Part shown: piece by piece, positions 34,916-45,122 of the stretch | Layout: each line of letters begins with the position of its first letter | Numbering within the stretch: the first letter of the stretch is position 1 | Assembly: GCF_024362695.1 (NCBI RefSeq) | Contig: NC_065422.1 | Span: forward strand, 11,903,534-11,967,533 | Origin: Pectinophora gossypiella | Taxonomy: Eukaryota; Arthropoda; Insecta; Lepidoptera; Gelechiidae | Reading direction: 5' to 3' | Length of the DNA stretch: 64,000 bases | Position numbers and translations under genes: made by a program | Notes under the pieces: generated by a model | Seen by the model: the letters and a program-made list of their open reading frames with translations, nothing else | Databases searched by the model: none | What the model was told of the DNA's origin: nothing

Positions 34916-35659
34916 ATATTGCTTATGACTGTACCAGGCGTCATTTTATGTTGTGTTATAAAAGTTTATTATAAAGTTCAGGTCCAAGCCTAAGTTGTCC
35001 GGAAAACAGCTGAACTCCTGATTTAAATAAATAATATTTTGTGTAGGTACCCTATATATATTTTGTATCTCTAATGGTAACACCAGCCTTGAAATTTTAC
35101 AACGAAAATCTTGCGCTGCGATATAAGTCCGCCCATTTATACGAATTACCTCTCGCTTTGCTGTAACGATTTCAATTATCCCATACAAAAGTTTACTCCC
35201 GCTCTTTTCATTATGCCTTCGCAGACATTCCACGAGATTTTCATCAATTTGTACAGCCGTTTTTTTCATCTAAAACATGTGGTAACCATTTTACGCAACT
35301 TTAGCGTAATTTTTTGGTGAAAAATTGTTATGGTGTTTTATGGTTCCCTCGTTTATCCCTAAAACCTTACTGAGTGGCCTTCCGATATTATAAATGTGGG
35401 AGTGGAAGCTGATTATGAACGTGATGTGTATGTGGTGAAGTTTATGAACGTGTCCTGAGGGGGAGTGAGAGGGGAGAGAGGAAGGGGAAGGAAGATGGCG
35501 ACGGGTAGATTTTGAAAGCGAGGTTGAGGTCTGGATAATAAGTAAAATTATGAGAAAACTTCAAGTATTACAGTTATTTCTTTTTTACCTCCACCACCCT
35601 ACACATATACAGTACATCAATATTCACTAACATCTTTTGTTAAACATTTGCATTGTTGT

Positions 35660-35895
35660 TTGATTGTGTTCGATTCTCGGCTCGGGATTTAAACCAACTG
35701 AATTTGACTTTATGAGTTTGAATTTATGTTTGAATCATAGATAATCGATTTCACTTGGTGTCCACGATTTGTGCCCGGTTAATGGCAATAGGCTCGCCCC
35801 CTATTCCATGGGACAGTGGTATACATGGCGAGAAGTGGGTGTACTAATACATCTGCCTACCACTTCAGGTATACAAGCGTGATGCTAGTAGATAT
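35660..35895 (+). mobile_element. B-family SINE
   Basis: GTTCGATTCTCGGCTCGGGA (box B), ACTGAATTTGACTTTATGAG, GATTTGTGCCCGGTTAATGG, GGCGAGAAGTGGGTGTACTA and CATCTGCCTACCACTTCAGG. Nearly complete but diverged. Confidence 0.65.
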
Positions 35896-35949
35896 TAACG
35901 ATGCAAAGATTAGCTCTCATTATATTTTTTTGGCGTCAGTCTAAAATAA

Positions 35950-36055
35950 AACAGAAACCTCGGTGACGTGTGGGTACTTAGTTGATCTTGCGATGAATGT
36001 ACCTCTGCCTACCTCAATTAGAATAAAGTTGTAAGTTAATGTTATGTCAGTCTAA
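35950..36055 (+). mobile_element. E-family SINE tail
   Basis: GGTACTTAGTTGATCTTGCG and GTACCTCTGCCTACCTCAAT correspond to the 3' half of E at 30400-30610. Confidence 0.5.
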
Positions 36056-36429
36056 AATAACAGAAAAGGAATGGTTGTTTAACATATTTTGTAAAGCTTG
36101 AGGTCGGCCTTAACTTGATTATGTGGGAAACAAATCTATTCAATTGTATTTGCTTTGGTACAATCTGATTCCCCACTCTTTTCTCTTTATCTTTCCCTCG
36201 TCGTGGTTTATTCCATTATTTTGATATTGTTCTGTGATTCGCATTCACAAAAGGAAGGACGCCTATTTATACTTTGTTTAGATTGGCATCAAAATATTTT
36301 GTATACGAGATGGAAAAATATGTAAATAGAGAATCTCTTTGAGTTGAGTTTGTTTTGTTCTCAAGTGGCAAATATAATTCTTAGATTTCTTCCGTATAAA
36401 ATACAGTGTTTTGGGTAGTACTGTAGTAA

Positions 36430-36730
36430 CTGTGCGTCGTCATCATCAGCCAACTGCAGTCCAAGCCTCTCCCAAGGCGCTCAACATAGCCCTATCCTCA
36501 GCCTTACGTACCCAGGCGCTTCCAAACACCTCTTGCAAGTCCTAAACCCTAGACGCGGTCTCCACTCCAGAACACACTTGCACCAGCGGTTGACGGTTCT
36601 GCTACAAATATGGCCAGCCCACTGCCACTTCAGTTTGCTAACTTTCAGAGCTATGTCGGTAACTTTGGTTCTCTGTCGGATGACTTCAAACAGTGGGTGT
36701 CTTTTAAAAAAACTACTCATTGCTTTATAG
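36430..36730 (-). mobile_element. Degenerate RTE-type LINE fragment
   Basis: The - strand frame reads ...TKVTDIALKVSKLKWQWAGHI..., then WCKCVLEWRPRL. It diverges at the 3' side, where the usual WTDDL region is deleted. It ends near ATCATCATCA-type repeats at about 36436. It is related to 30968-31454 but older. Confidence 0.7.
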
Positions 36731-37462
36731 CTGGGGGAGAACAAAAACCAAAAACGTAGAACTGATTCAGCTGTTGGTCTCCCCAAACGTACATAAGCAC
36801 ATACATAACCTTACCCCTATTTCCCACCGGGGTAAGCAGAGACTACGGAATTCCATACACACTTCTCTTGCTTCCCCAGCATTCTGTATAAAAACTGACT
36901 TACTTATCGTACTTATCTATATAGGATATATACTAATAAATAAGTAAATTCTTAAGGATAATCAGTGCTGACTTAGCTTTAAAAGCATTATTATTCTTTG
37001 GAAACTTTTGTAAACATAGCTCTAGTTATCACACGTAACTATAAACGTAATCACGTGAATAACGTTTGCAGCAGGCTTACCTTTATTTTTATTATTACTT
37101 ATAATTAATGGCATAATTATGTACGTATATCAAGATCTATCTTACCACCATTAGGAAGTTCAAAACAAACCAAATGGCTCTACAGTTCATTCGATTATCG
37201 CAAAGATAAAAAAAGTCGTTTCAATTTTCAAAAGCGTAAAGGGGATTCCGGAATAATCGGAGCAATTAATAATGGTAATTTAGGAATCGTTTTGGAAGGA
37301 AAATAGGTCAAACAGATAATAATATCGTGAACGATTGTTTTGACAGTGCGGCTAAGCAATCTTTGCCTTTCCGTATTTCGGAAAATTTCCTGAGATTGTT
37401 TAGGAGAGACTGTAAATTGCAATTAGGAGACTTCATTTAAAGACAAGGGGAATTTTAATCAT

Positions 37463-37738
37463 CCTGGTGTCAGGATTATTATTAAGCCGCCAAAGGCCCC
37501 TGACGTGGCTCGTGTAACGACTACGTACTTACAAAGTAAGTAGCAACCGGGACCAACGGCTTAACGTGTCTTTCGAAGCACGGATCATCTTACTTTTCGG
37601 ACAATCAGGTGATCATCCAGCAATGCCTAAGCAAACTAGAGATCACAAAGTGATTTTTGTAATATGTCCCCACCGGGATTCGAACCCGGGACCTCCGGAT
37701 CGTGAGTACAACGCTCAACCACTGGACCGCGGAGGCCG
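37463..37738 (-). mobile_element. SINE-A, 3'-shortened, 8-bp TSD
   Basis: On the - strand: GGCCTCCGCGGTCCAGTGG head, GGTTCGAATCCCGG box B, the shared core, and a tail that stops at CCTGACACCAGG. It lacks the final ~45 bases of other copies. TTAATCAT flanks it at 37455-37462 and 37739-37746. Confidence 0.8.
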
Positions 37739-37764
37739 TTAATCATTTGAAAGTGGAAAACAAA

Positions 37765-37905
37765 CATTTTTTTAAGAACATCTAGGGCCTTGTTCCGAGG
37801 TTTTTCTTGTACTTAGCTGCTTTTCCTCGGCTATGCAATGTGAAACGCTGCAGTCATTTTAGGCGGATGAGACGTTGACTATGTAAAAAAATTACGATTC
37901 GATGT
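37765..37905 (-). mobile_element. C-family repeat
   Basis: The antisense of 31700-31835: on + it reads AAGAACATCTAGGGCCTTGT, CTTTTCCTCGGCTATGCAAT and TTTTAGGCGGATGAGACGTT. Confidence 0.55.
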
Positions 37906-38115
37906 TATTATTATTTATAAAAATCTTGATGAATTTGAATTTTCTCCTTTGATTGCAATCTTAAGTGCAAATTTTACTAACGCAGTTGGCTTGATTATAA
38001 CGGCGATATTCATATTCCTTTTGCAACGTTTATTAAGTGCGAATTAGGTATGTCTTTTATTCTTGATTTTTGCGACTGTTACTAATATAGATTAATTGAT
38101 GTTCACTGATATTTC

Positions 38116-38417
38116 GAGGAGCTCGGTGGCGCAGCGGTAAACGCGCTCGGTCTGCGATTGTTGAAGTTAAGCAACTTTCGCAAAGGCCGGTCATAGGATG
38201 GGTGACCACAAAAAAAAAAAAGTTTTCATCTCGAGCTCCTCCGTGCTTCGGAAGGCACGTTAAGCCGTTGGTCCCGGCTGCATTAGCAGTCGTTAATAAC
38301 CACCAATCCGCACTGGGCCCGCGTGGTGGTTTAAGGCCCGATCTCCCTATCCGTCCATAGGGAAGGCCCGTGCCCCAGCAGTGGGGACGTTAATGGGCTG
38401 ATGATGATGATGATGAC
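38116..38417 (+). mobile_element. SINE-5S (tRNA/5S chimera), best copy, 10-bp TSD
   Basis: Box A TGGCGCAGCGG; 5S-like AAGTTAAGCAAC and GGATGGGTGACCAC; A-rich linker; core CCGTGCTTCGGAAGGCACG; tail CCCAGCAGTGGGGACGTTAA with (GAT)n. CTGATATTTC is duplicated at 38106-38115 and 38418-38427. It is closely similar to 13541-13816 and longer by an internal block (GCACTGGGCCCGCGTGGTGG). Confidence 0.87.
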
Positions 38418-38949
38418 CTGATATTTCAAGTATTTACTGCATTTTGAAGCTAAAATATTTATACCCGACTAGTTGTTCGTTTTGCCGACTAGTCGCCGAC
38501 TAAATACTTTGATAGTGGCCCGGTGACTGTCGGTGCATCTCTAACACCATCCCACATAACTCTGTTGTCACGAAACACTTACGTTTGAGTTTCTCGTTCA
38601 TTTCGTTTACCCAGTTTCCTCAGCCATACTTCACCAGGAGTGCATGTAACAACACATTTGCGAATTTCCGCTGCTAATATCCGTTCGAGGTCGTGTTTCC
38701 ATTCCTATCCACCCAGTCGAATCCCAGTGGACTTAATATCGTACGCTCCAGAGCCTCGAATGCTGTTTTTGAAACGTAACTCTTAGCTTCGGCTATAAGA
38801 GAGATGGTCTTTGTAATGGATATTGGTAAAGTTATAGAAAAACGGAAAGGAACGATAAGTTCTACATACATGCATAAAGCCTGTAATTCATAACAGTGTG
38901 GGTAGAGTCAGAAATAATGTAGAGCTTTGAAAGGCTTTTTTTTTGTGAC

Positions 38950-39023
38950 TTATTGTAGATTTGCCGCAGATGGCATTAACTACTTGGCCGGACAAATGGG
39001 GAGCGCTGAAGGCTCTCACCCGG
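38950..39023 (+). mobile_element. D-family repeat, 5' scrap
   Basis: GCCGCAGATGGCATTAACTA then TTGGCCGGACAAATGGGGAG and GGCTCTCACCCGGT. It is cut off where the M3 arm begins. Confidence 0.55.
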
Positions 39024-39525
39024 TCTTTGAAAGGCCACATCGAAGCAATTCATCTAAAATGCTATATTATATAGAGAAAGTGCACAGTGGTGCTGATTTC
39101 AATACACACTGTCTAATTTTATTTTAAAGTTAGGTATACCTGTAATTTTCTTATCTGTCGAAAAGGAAAGAGACGGGTAATCGACAGGCATACAATTTAT
39201 GGAGGAAACCGCAATTTTAGGCAGACATTTTAAAAACCCTTCCAAAATTTTATATTGGCCAATAACCCGATATAGAATTAAGTTGACAACCCACGTGTAA
39301 CTGGTTGCATAACATGCCTGTATAATTCAACCGGGTTATTCATTCATTTTCAAATTAACAGTTGTCAATCTCCCGTCACTTTTCTTTTCGGCGAATAAGA
39401 AAATGACGGGTATAACTTAAAATAAAATTAGCATGAATCGGAGACAATATCAACAAACATCAAATAGCAATATTGCTTGTGTTAATGAATTGCTTCCATG
39501 TGGCGTTTTTAAACCCTCCAGTAAC
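39024..39525. mobile_element. M3 MITE split by a nested M1 MITE
   Basis: The left M3 arm (GGCCACATCGAAGCAATTCA, 39033-39052) and right arm (TGAATTGCTTCCATGTGGCG, near 39485-39504) are separated. A complete M1 lies between them at 39088-39446, with its own inverted ends (TGGTGCTGATTT; GAATCGGAGACA). M1 therefore jumped into M3. Confidence 0.7.
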
Positions 39526-40051
39526 TTGAAGCTGGTGAAATGGCTCATCATGTTAGAAAGGACATAATCTCTGTGTCGATTTTTACGACGCGTCTGGGAA
39601 GTTATAACACAATAAATCCTCCCGACAAAATATTGTTTTTTTTTTAAGAATGTGTGTGTTATACTGAAATTAAATCATTTATTTTCGTCTATGAATAATA
39701 CACCTGAAATGAATGTCAGTACTATCAACGATAAAATGGCAAAGACCCTTGTTATAGTTCTCAAATTGATTTATTCATTTCCTTCGGAGCAAAAAGCCTT
39801 TTACTGTAGCAAGAACCACTTTTGTATCCTGAGCTTTACCTGCGAGTCTACTTTTATTCCATTACTAGCTTTTGCCCGCGACTTCGTCCGCGTGGCGTGT
39901 TATATAAGAGAGAGATCTTTGTGTGTGTGGGAGTGCATATTTATGCAGTTTAGATTTTTTTCATAAGTACAATTTTTTTCCCAATAACTCCCATTTTTCA
40001 AAATACAGCCAAAAATAAACTTTATATTTACTAAGGTATACATGCATGCTA

Positions 40052-40242
40052 GATTGAATCAATTGATTGAATTGATTTTTTTTAAATTGATTGTTCATTG
40101 AGTTTTAATTTTAATACACACTTCCTCTCTTCCCTTCAACGTTGCTGTGCCCTACAGGGTCCATGTTTTAGTTCCTATGCCTATGTGACACCCCATTGTA
40201 CTACATGGAATGCAATAAATAATTTAATTGAATTGAATTGAA
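40052..40242 (+). mobile_element. Short retroelement inserted in the H element
   Basis: The intact host sequence at 15990 reads CTAGATTGAAGACATC. Here ~185 bases are inserted after ATTGAA, ending GCAATAAATAATTTAATTGA and (ATTGA)n. An AATAAA followed by a simple-repeat tail suggests the 3' end of a non-LTR element on the + strand. Confidence 0.6.
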
Positions 40243-40589
40243 AACATCTATCTTACGCGGTTTCGATTTTTTCATACAAATGTTTTTTTCCCACTAACTC
40301 CCGTTTCCGTGGGAATTTTGCAATATCCTGTTGCAACTAAGCTTTAAGTTAACTAAGGTACCTGCATGCCAAATTTCAAGCGTCTAACTTAAGCGGTTTA
40401 GATTTTTCATACAAAAAGATTTTCCCGCTAATTTCCGTTCCCGTGGGAATTACGGGAATTCCTTTCTTATTGCACCTCTACGGTACCAAAGCTATGTCCC
40501 TTCCAAATTTCAAATGCCTATGTTTAGCCGTTCAGGCTATGCGTTGATATGTCAGTCACTGAGTCAGTCAGTTTCTCCTTTTATTTAGA

Positions 40590-41956
40590 TTTGATTTTTT
40601 CATACAAATGTTTTTTCCCGCTAACTACCGTTCCCGTGAGAATTTTGTAATATCCTGTTGCAACTAAGCTTTAAGTTTACTAAAGTACCTGCATGCCAAA
40701 TTTTAAACGTCTAACTTGAGTGGTTTAGATTTTTCATACAAAAGGATTTTCCCGCTAATTCCCGTTCCCGTGGAAATTTCGGGAATTCCTTTCTTAGTGC
40801 ACCTCCACGGTACCTAAGGTACCTGCATGACAAATTTCAAACGTCTAACTTGAGTGGTTTAGATTTTTCATACAAAAGGATTTTCCCGCTAATTCCCGTT
40901 CTCGTGGGAATTTCGGGAATTCCTTTCTTAGTGCACCTCTACGGTACTTAAGGTATCTGCATGCCAAATTTCAAACGTCTAACTTGAGTGGTTTAGATTT
41001 TTCATACAAAAGGATTTTCCCGCTAATTCCCGTTCCCGTGGGAATTTCGGGAATTCCTTTCTTAGTGCACCTCTACGGTACCTATGGTACGTGCATGACA
41101 AATTTCAAACGTCTAACTTGAGTGGTTTAGATTTTTCATACAAAAGGATTTTCCCGCTAATTCCCGTTCCCGTGGGAATTTTGGAAATTCCTTTCTTAGT
41201 GCACCTCTACGGTACTTAAGGTATCTGCATGCCAAATTTCAAACGTCTAACTTGAGTGGTTTAGATTTTTCATACAAAAGGATTTTCCCGCTAATTCCCG
41301 TTCCCGTGAGAATTTTGGGAATTCCTGTCTTAATGCATCTCCTCGGTACCTAAGGTACCTGCATGACAAATTTCAAACGTCTAACTTAAGTGGTTTACAT
41401 TTTTCATACAAAAGTATTTTCCCGCTAATTCCCGTTCCCGTGGGAATTTCGGGAATTCCTTTCTTAGTGTACCTCTACGGTATCTAAGGTACCTGCATGC
41501 CAAATTTCAAACATCTAACTTGAATGGTTTAGATTTTTCATACAAAAGGATTTTCCTGCTAATTCCCGTTCTCGTGGGAATTTCGGGAATTCCTTTCTTA
41601 GTGCACCTCTACGGTACCTAAGGTATCTGCATGCCAAATTTCAAACGTCTAACTTGAGTGGTTTAGATTTTTCATACAAAAGGATTTTCCCGCTAATTCC
41701 CGTTCCCGTGGGAATTTCGGGAATTCCTTTCTTAGTGTACCTCTACGGTACCTAAGATACTTGCATGCAAAATTTCAAACGTCTAACTTGAGTGGTTTAG
41801 ATTTTTCATACAAAAGGATTTTCCCGCTAATTCCCGTTCCCGTAGGAATTTCGGGAATTCCTTTCTTAGTGCACCTCTACGGTATCTAAGGTACCTGCAT
41901 GCCAAATTTCAAACGTCTAACTTGAGTGGTTTAGATTTTTCATACAAAAGAATTTC
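40590..41956 (+). repeat. 134-bp tandem array, ten units in perfect register
   Basis: TTTTCATACAAA starts at 40597, 40731, 40865, 40999, 41133, 41267, 41401, 41535, 41669, 41803 and 41937: exactly 134 bases each time with no net indel. Each unit carries ATTCCCGTTCCCGTGGGAAT (itself nearly palindromic) and usually GGGAATTCC. Units differ by scattered substitutions. The first is the most diverged and resembles the unexpanded module. Confidence 0.92.
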
Positions 41957-42087
41957 CCTTCACTACTCTGCTCCTATTGATTGTAGCGTGATGAAAAGTA
42001 TACTATAACCTGTCCAGGAGTGTGAAAAATAATTGTACCAAGTTTCATTAAAATCCGTCCAGTAGTTTTTGTTTCTATAAGGAACAT

Positions 42088-42124
<37 letters not shown>

Positions 42125-42369
42125 AATTTTACTGATTGCATTTTTGGCATCAGTATCGACCACTTATCACCCCCTGATAGTTATTTTGAAAAAATATTTA
42201 ATGTACAGAATTGACCTCTTTACAGATTTATTATAAGTATAGAAGACAAGCTTGAATGTGATCTTTAATGTTCTTTTCAACTCCGAGAAAAATCAGCACT
42301 TCATAATAATTGTATGATATGAGTAGAGGGATCAAAATAAAAATGCATATCAATCCCTAAGTAATTGGT

Positions 42370-42375
42370 TTTATT
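42370..42375 (-). terminator. Candidate poly(A) signal for the kekkon-like gene
   Basis: AATAAA on the - strand about 525 bases beyond the stop codon at 42900-42902. It would define a short AT-rich 3'UTR just clear of the H-element array. No cleavage-site evidence is available from sequence alone. Confidence 0.35.
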
Positions 42376-42899
42376 TCTTTTACATTAGGTATTTTGTTTT
42401 AAAGAAAATTGAAGCTATCCTGTCGGCACTAATTAGATTGTATAGCTTTTTACATATTCACCATAGTTACAAAGAGAGACGAAAACAAGACAAAAGGGTC
42501 AGTCTTATATTTGGGAAGTTTGTATAATATGAATAAACAATATTTACAAAAGTTGGGAAGACACATATGCAAAAGACTGAAAAGGAAATATCTAGGAAAC
42601 TAAAATTTGGTAGAGACTATCATTCTCACTTCAATATCCCAACGTACGATTAACAAGTTTCTTATCTACTAAATATTGTATGATACAGTTTAAATTTTTA
42701 ATATTCATAACAACCTTACGTATTTATATCTCACAGATGTCACACATCGTCCAACTTACACTTAGTATTTACAATTAAATTAACAATCACTTCAAAATTA
42801 TAGATAGGTATAATTAAATTGGGATAGTCTAATTGACTCGAAAGTGAGGGTGGTACCAGGTCACCTCAGATTTGAGGGGTCCAGTACCAGGGGCCTGGG

Positions 42900-44663
42900 C
42901 TAAAGGGAGACGAACTCCGGCGGCGGAGGTGGCAGGGTCAAGACAGGGGTCTCAGATACTTCAATGTTCTCAGAACTGGCGCCTGGCAACGACCAAGTAG
43001 AGCTGCCTGCAGCTGTCACTCTAGGCCCCATGTTGTCGTAAGCAGGAGCACCAGCGCAGCAATTTCTATTTCGGCGCGGCAATGTTGCTCCTCCACTCAG
43101 CAGATCAGGATACGTCCCCGGTTCCCCTCCTCTTCCAGCCACCTGCACTGATATGAAGATGTTTCCGTAAGGAACTGGAACTGCAAACTCTGCCGGAGGT
43201 GGTGGAAATGCGCCTGGTGTGCCTTCAATTGTTATATGGACTGGGTCAAACCCACATCCTCTTGGCTGGTCATCGACTGATAGTGATCTCTCAGTCAGTT
43301 CGAAGTCACACGGCGACGCCATATCGCCTATGGATCGGTCACAACTAACAACTACTGATGCATCTATTAACCGTTTCTCTTGGTCTGTGAAACTTCGACT
43401 TGGGGGAACTGTTCGTCTTCTCATATGCCAGCAGGCGACAGCCCCTATAAACCCAAGTGATGCTAGAATACCTAATGCACCAAAGACGACTCCTAGAAGT
43501 TGAGGAATGCCTGGCGCAGTACGAGCTGTTGCAGTCTGTGATCTCGGTAAGACTAGACTTATGATCGCCCGCGCTTCTCCAGATACACTTTTAGCTACAC
43601 ATGTCCATTCTCCGGCAGCGCTTGACGTCACATTTAGTAGTGTAATATTCACCCATCTCACACTTCCAGGTACTCTATCTTCGGAATCGTCTTCTATTTC
43701 TGTCTCCACCTCTTCCATCTCACAATCGACAGTACTGTTATGCACGTCTGTTCCGTCGTATAACCATGTCACCTTTGGCTTTGGAACTCCATGGACCCAG
43801 CAACCAAAAGAAGTGGCTACTCCGACTTCTGCTCTTACGACCAAAGTACTGGATCGAACTTCAGGAGGACATGCCATACTCTCACTGTCTACGTTTTTCC
43901 ATTTATTTCCCGCTTGAGCAGACGGTTCTACGCAAACTAATTCTTCATTGCCTAACTTGCTCTCTAAGAACCAATCCTTAAACTCACGTAGTCGACAATC
44001 GCATCGCCATGGATTGCCAGATAGTGAGATCATTTTCAACGCCGGCAACGAGAACGTAATCAAACGCAGGAATGTAAGCTGATTTCTACGCAAATCAATC
44101 GTCTCTAGAGATTTCAAGTTCCGCAAAGCGTTTGTATGAATCGATCTTAGTCTACAGCCGTCCAACAGCAGCATACGTAAATGCGGGAGCGATGGGAATT
44201 GGTCTGCGACGAGCGTCGTCAACGGATTGTTGCTTAGTACTACTAACCGCAGTCTTTCGTTGCCTCTGAATATGTCCTTAGGTAGGCTCGAGAGGTCGTT
44301 GTCACCTAAATCGACTTCTATCAATATTCTTAATTCTAAAAATGCATCTGCATGAATGGACCGTAGTTTTGTCGCTCTTAGATTAAGTTTTTGTAAATTT
44401 AAGAGGCCGATATTAGCGAAGACTTCCTGAGGGAGACTTCGTAGTGGGTTGTCGTGGAGATCGAGGACTTGGATGTCTGATGAGAGAGCTGGCGGGCGGC
44501 GCAGGTCACTGGAGGCGCAGAGGGCAGTCTTCTTGCCCGAGGACCACTTGCAGGTACAGGAGGCAATGTGGACGCAGTCCAGCCAGTCGCTGCCAGTCCT
44601 CGCGGCGCACGTCGTGAAGATCACAATCCAGTACCATCTGGCCCAAGCCACGCGCATACTCAT
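42900..44663 (-). CDS. Kekkon-family LRR/Ig single-pass transmembrane protein
   Basis: Cell-surface protein of 587 residues. Residues 1-25 form a signal peptide. An LRR N-cap (C30, C36, C38, C49) precedes about six leucine-rich repeats (64-216). A C-cap follows (NPWRCDC, C221/C223/C244/C265). One Ig domain (about 267-373) has C288 and C355 in GEWTC. Residues 389-411 are a transmembrane helix, leaving a cytoplasmic tail of ~176 residues. This order and the intronless coding region fit insect Kekkon proteins, some of which modulate EGFR or BMP signalling in Drosophila. The tail has two proline runs and ends FVSL, a possible class II PDZ ligand. The Ig domain has an acidic insert (315-329) and an extra C314. 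I chose the first in-frame ATG; a second lies two codons on. The paralogue is not determined. Confidence 0.92.
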   Translation of the reverse strand: MSMRVAWARWYWIVIFTTCAARTGSDWLDCVHIASCTCKWSSGKKTALCASSDLRRPPALSSDIQVLDLHDNPLRSLPQEVFANIGLLNLQKLNLRATKLRSIHADAFLELRILIEVDLGDNDLSSLPKDIFRGNERLRLVVLSNNPLTTLVADQFPSLPHLRMLLLDGCRLRSIHTNALRNLKSLETIDLRRNQLTFLRLITFSLPALKMISLSGNPWRCDCRLREFKDWFLESKLGNEELVCVEPSAQAGNKWKNVDSESMACPPEVRSSTLVVRAEVGVATSFGCWVHGVPKPKVTWLYDGTDVHNSTVDCEMEEVETEIEDDSEDRVPGSVRWVNITLLNVTSSAAGEWTCVAKSVSGEARAIISLVLPRSQTATARTAPGIPQLLGVVFGALGILASLGFIGAVACWHMRRRTVPPSRSFTDQEKRLIDASVVVSCDRSIGDMASPCDFELTERSLSVDDQPRGCGFDPVHITIEGTPGAFPPPPAEFAVPVPYGNIFISVQVAGRGGEPGTYPDLLSGGATLPRRNRNCCAGAPAYDNMGPRVTAAGSSTWSLPGASSENIEVSETPVLTLPPPPPEFVSL

Positions 44664-44668
44664 CTCAT
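44660..44668 (-). promoter_or_regulatory. Two-codon upstream ORF overlapping the kekkon-like start
   Basis: On the - strand the sequence GAAATGAGATGAGTATG contains ATG-AGA-TGA (44668-44660). The uORF stop TGA overlaps the main ATG (44663-44661) by two bases. A scanning ribosome would meet this Met-Arg-stop first, which could lower or gate translation of the receptor. Confidence 0.55.
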
Positions 44669-44703
44669 TTCGGCTTCGTGTTTACATCGGCCGTCTGCCT
44701 GAA
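44664..44703 (-). other. 5'UTR exon start, splice acceptor upstream of the kekkon-like CDS
   Basis: On the - strand CCCTTGTTGTTTCAG ends at 44699 and the exon begins GCAGACGG at 44698, 35 bases before the ATG. A noncoding first exon probably lies at higher coordinates; I could not locate it or a promoter. Confidence 0.55.
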
Positions 44704-45120
44704 ACAACAAGGGGAACGTTAATCACACGATATTAGCTAAACAATGCTTCGGAGAAAATACAATGGTCTGGATATCGTATCTGAACGCATCGGAAGTTCG
44801 TGATGTGGCATAATAAATTTGGGTTCATTTCGTGTTAATAGCGGTTCAAGTCAAGACACCCGTTTACGCTTGAGTCGGTAGGAAATTAACACAGTAGATG
44901 GAACTTCCTAATTACCATAGTTCTCGAGATATTTGAGACTTGGGAAACATTTGTGCGACCTTCAACATTTAGCATTAGGATTAGCGAAAAACTTAGTTTA
45001 CATAAGTTTCCGTGACCTTGAAAGTAATAAGAAACTAAAACAAGATAAATAATTTCGTACTATTTTAAATGTGTTGCGTGTTTTAGAATATATTTTTAAA
45101 GCGAATAATGAAAACTTAAA
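44704..45120. other. Intergenic or 5' intron of the kekkon-like gene
   Basis: AT-rich, no open frame of note. If the acceptor at 44699 is used, this is intron sequence. Confidence 0.4.
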
Positions 45121-45122
45121 CA

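Larger units (their letters stand above)
39864..42243 (+). mobile_element. Composite H element with expanded internal array
   Basis: It starts ACTAGCTTTTGCCCGCGAC like the copy at 15792. It reaches a typical 3' end at about 40585 (GTCAGTCAGTTTCTCC), then continues directly into a long 134-bp array. A tail follows with CCAAGTTTCATTAAAATCCG, a (CAGA)n microsatellite at 42088-42122 and GCATCAGTATCGACCACTTA. It encodes nothing recognisable. The class is unsure (Helitron-like Lep1-type or a LINE derivative). Confidence 0.65.

Noticed and set aside
38674..38871. 65-codon - strand ORF between SINE-5S and D repeats
   Set aside because: Somewhat protein-like, but short, without splice sites or a recognisable family, and followed by stops.
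43219..44736. Several + strand ORFs within the kekkon-like gene
   Set aside because: They are antisense shadows of the 587-codon - strand reading frame.
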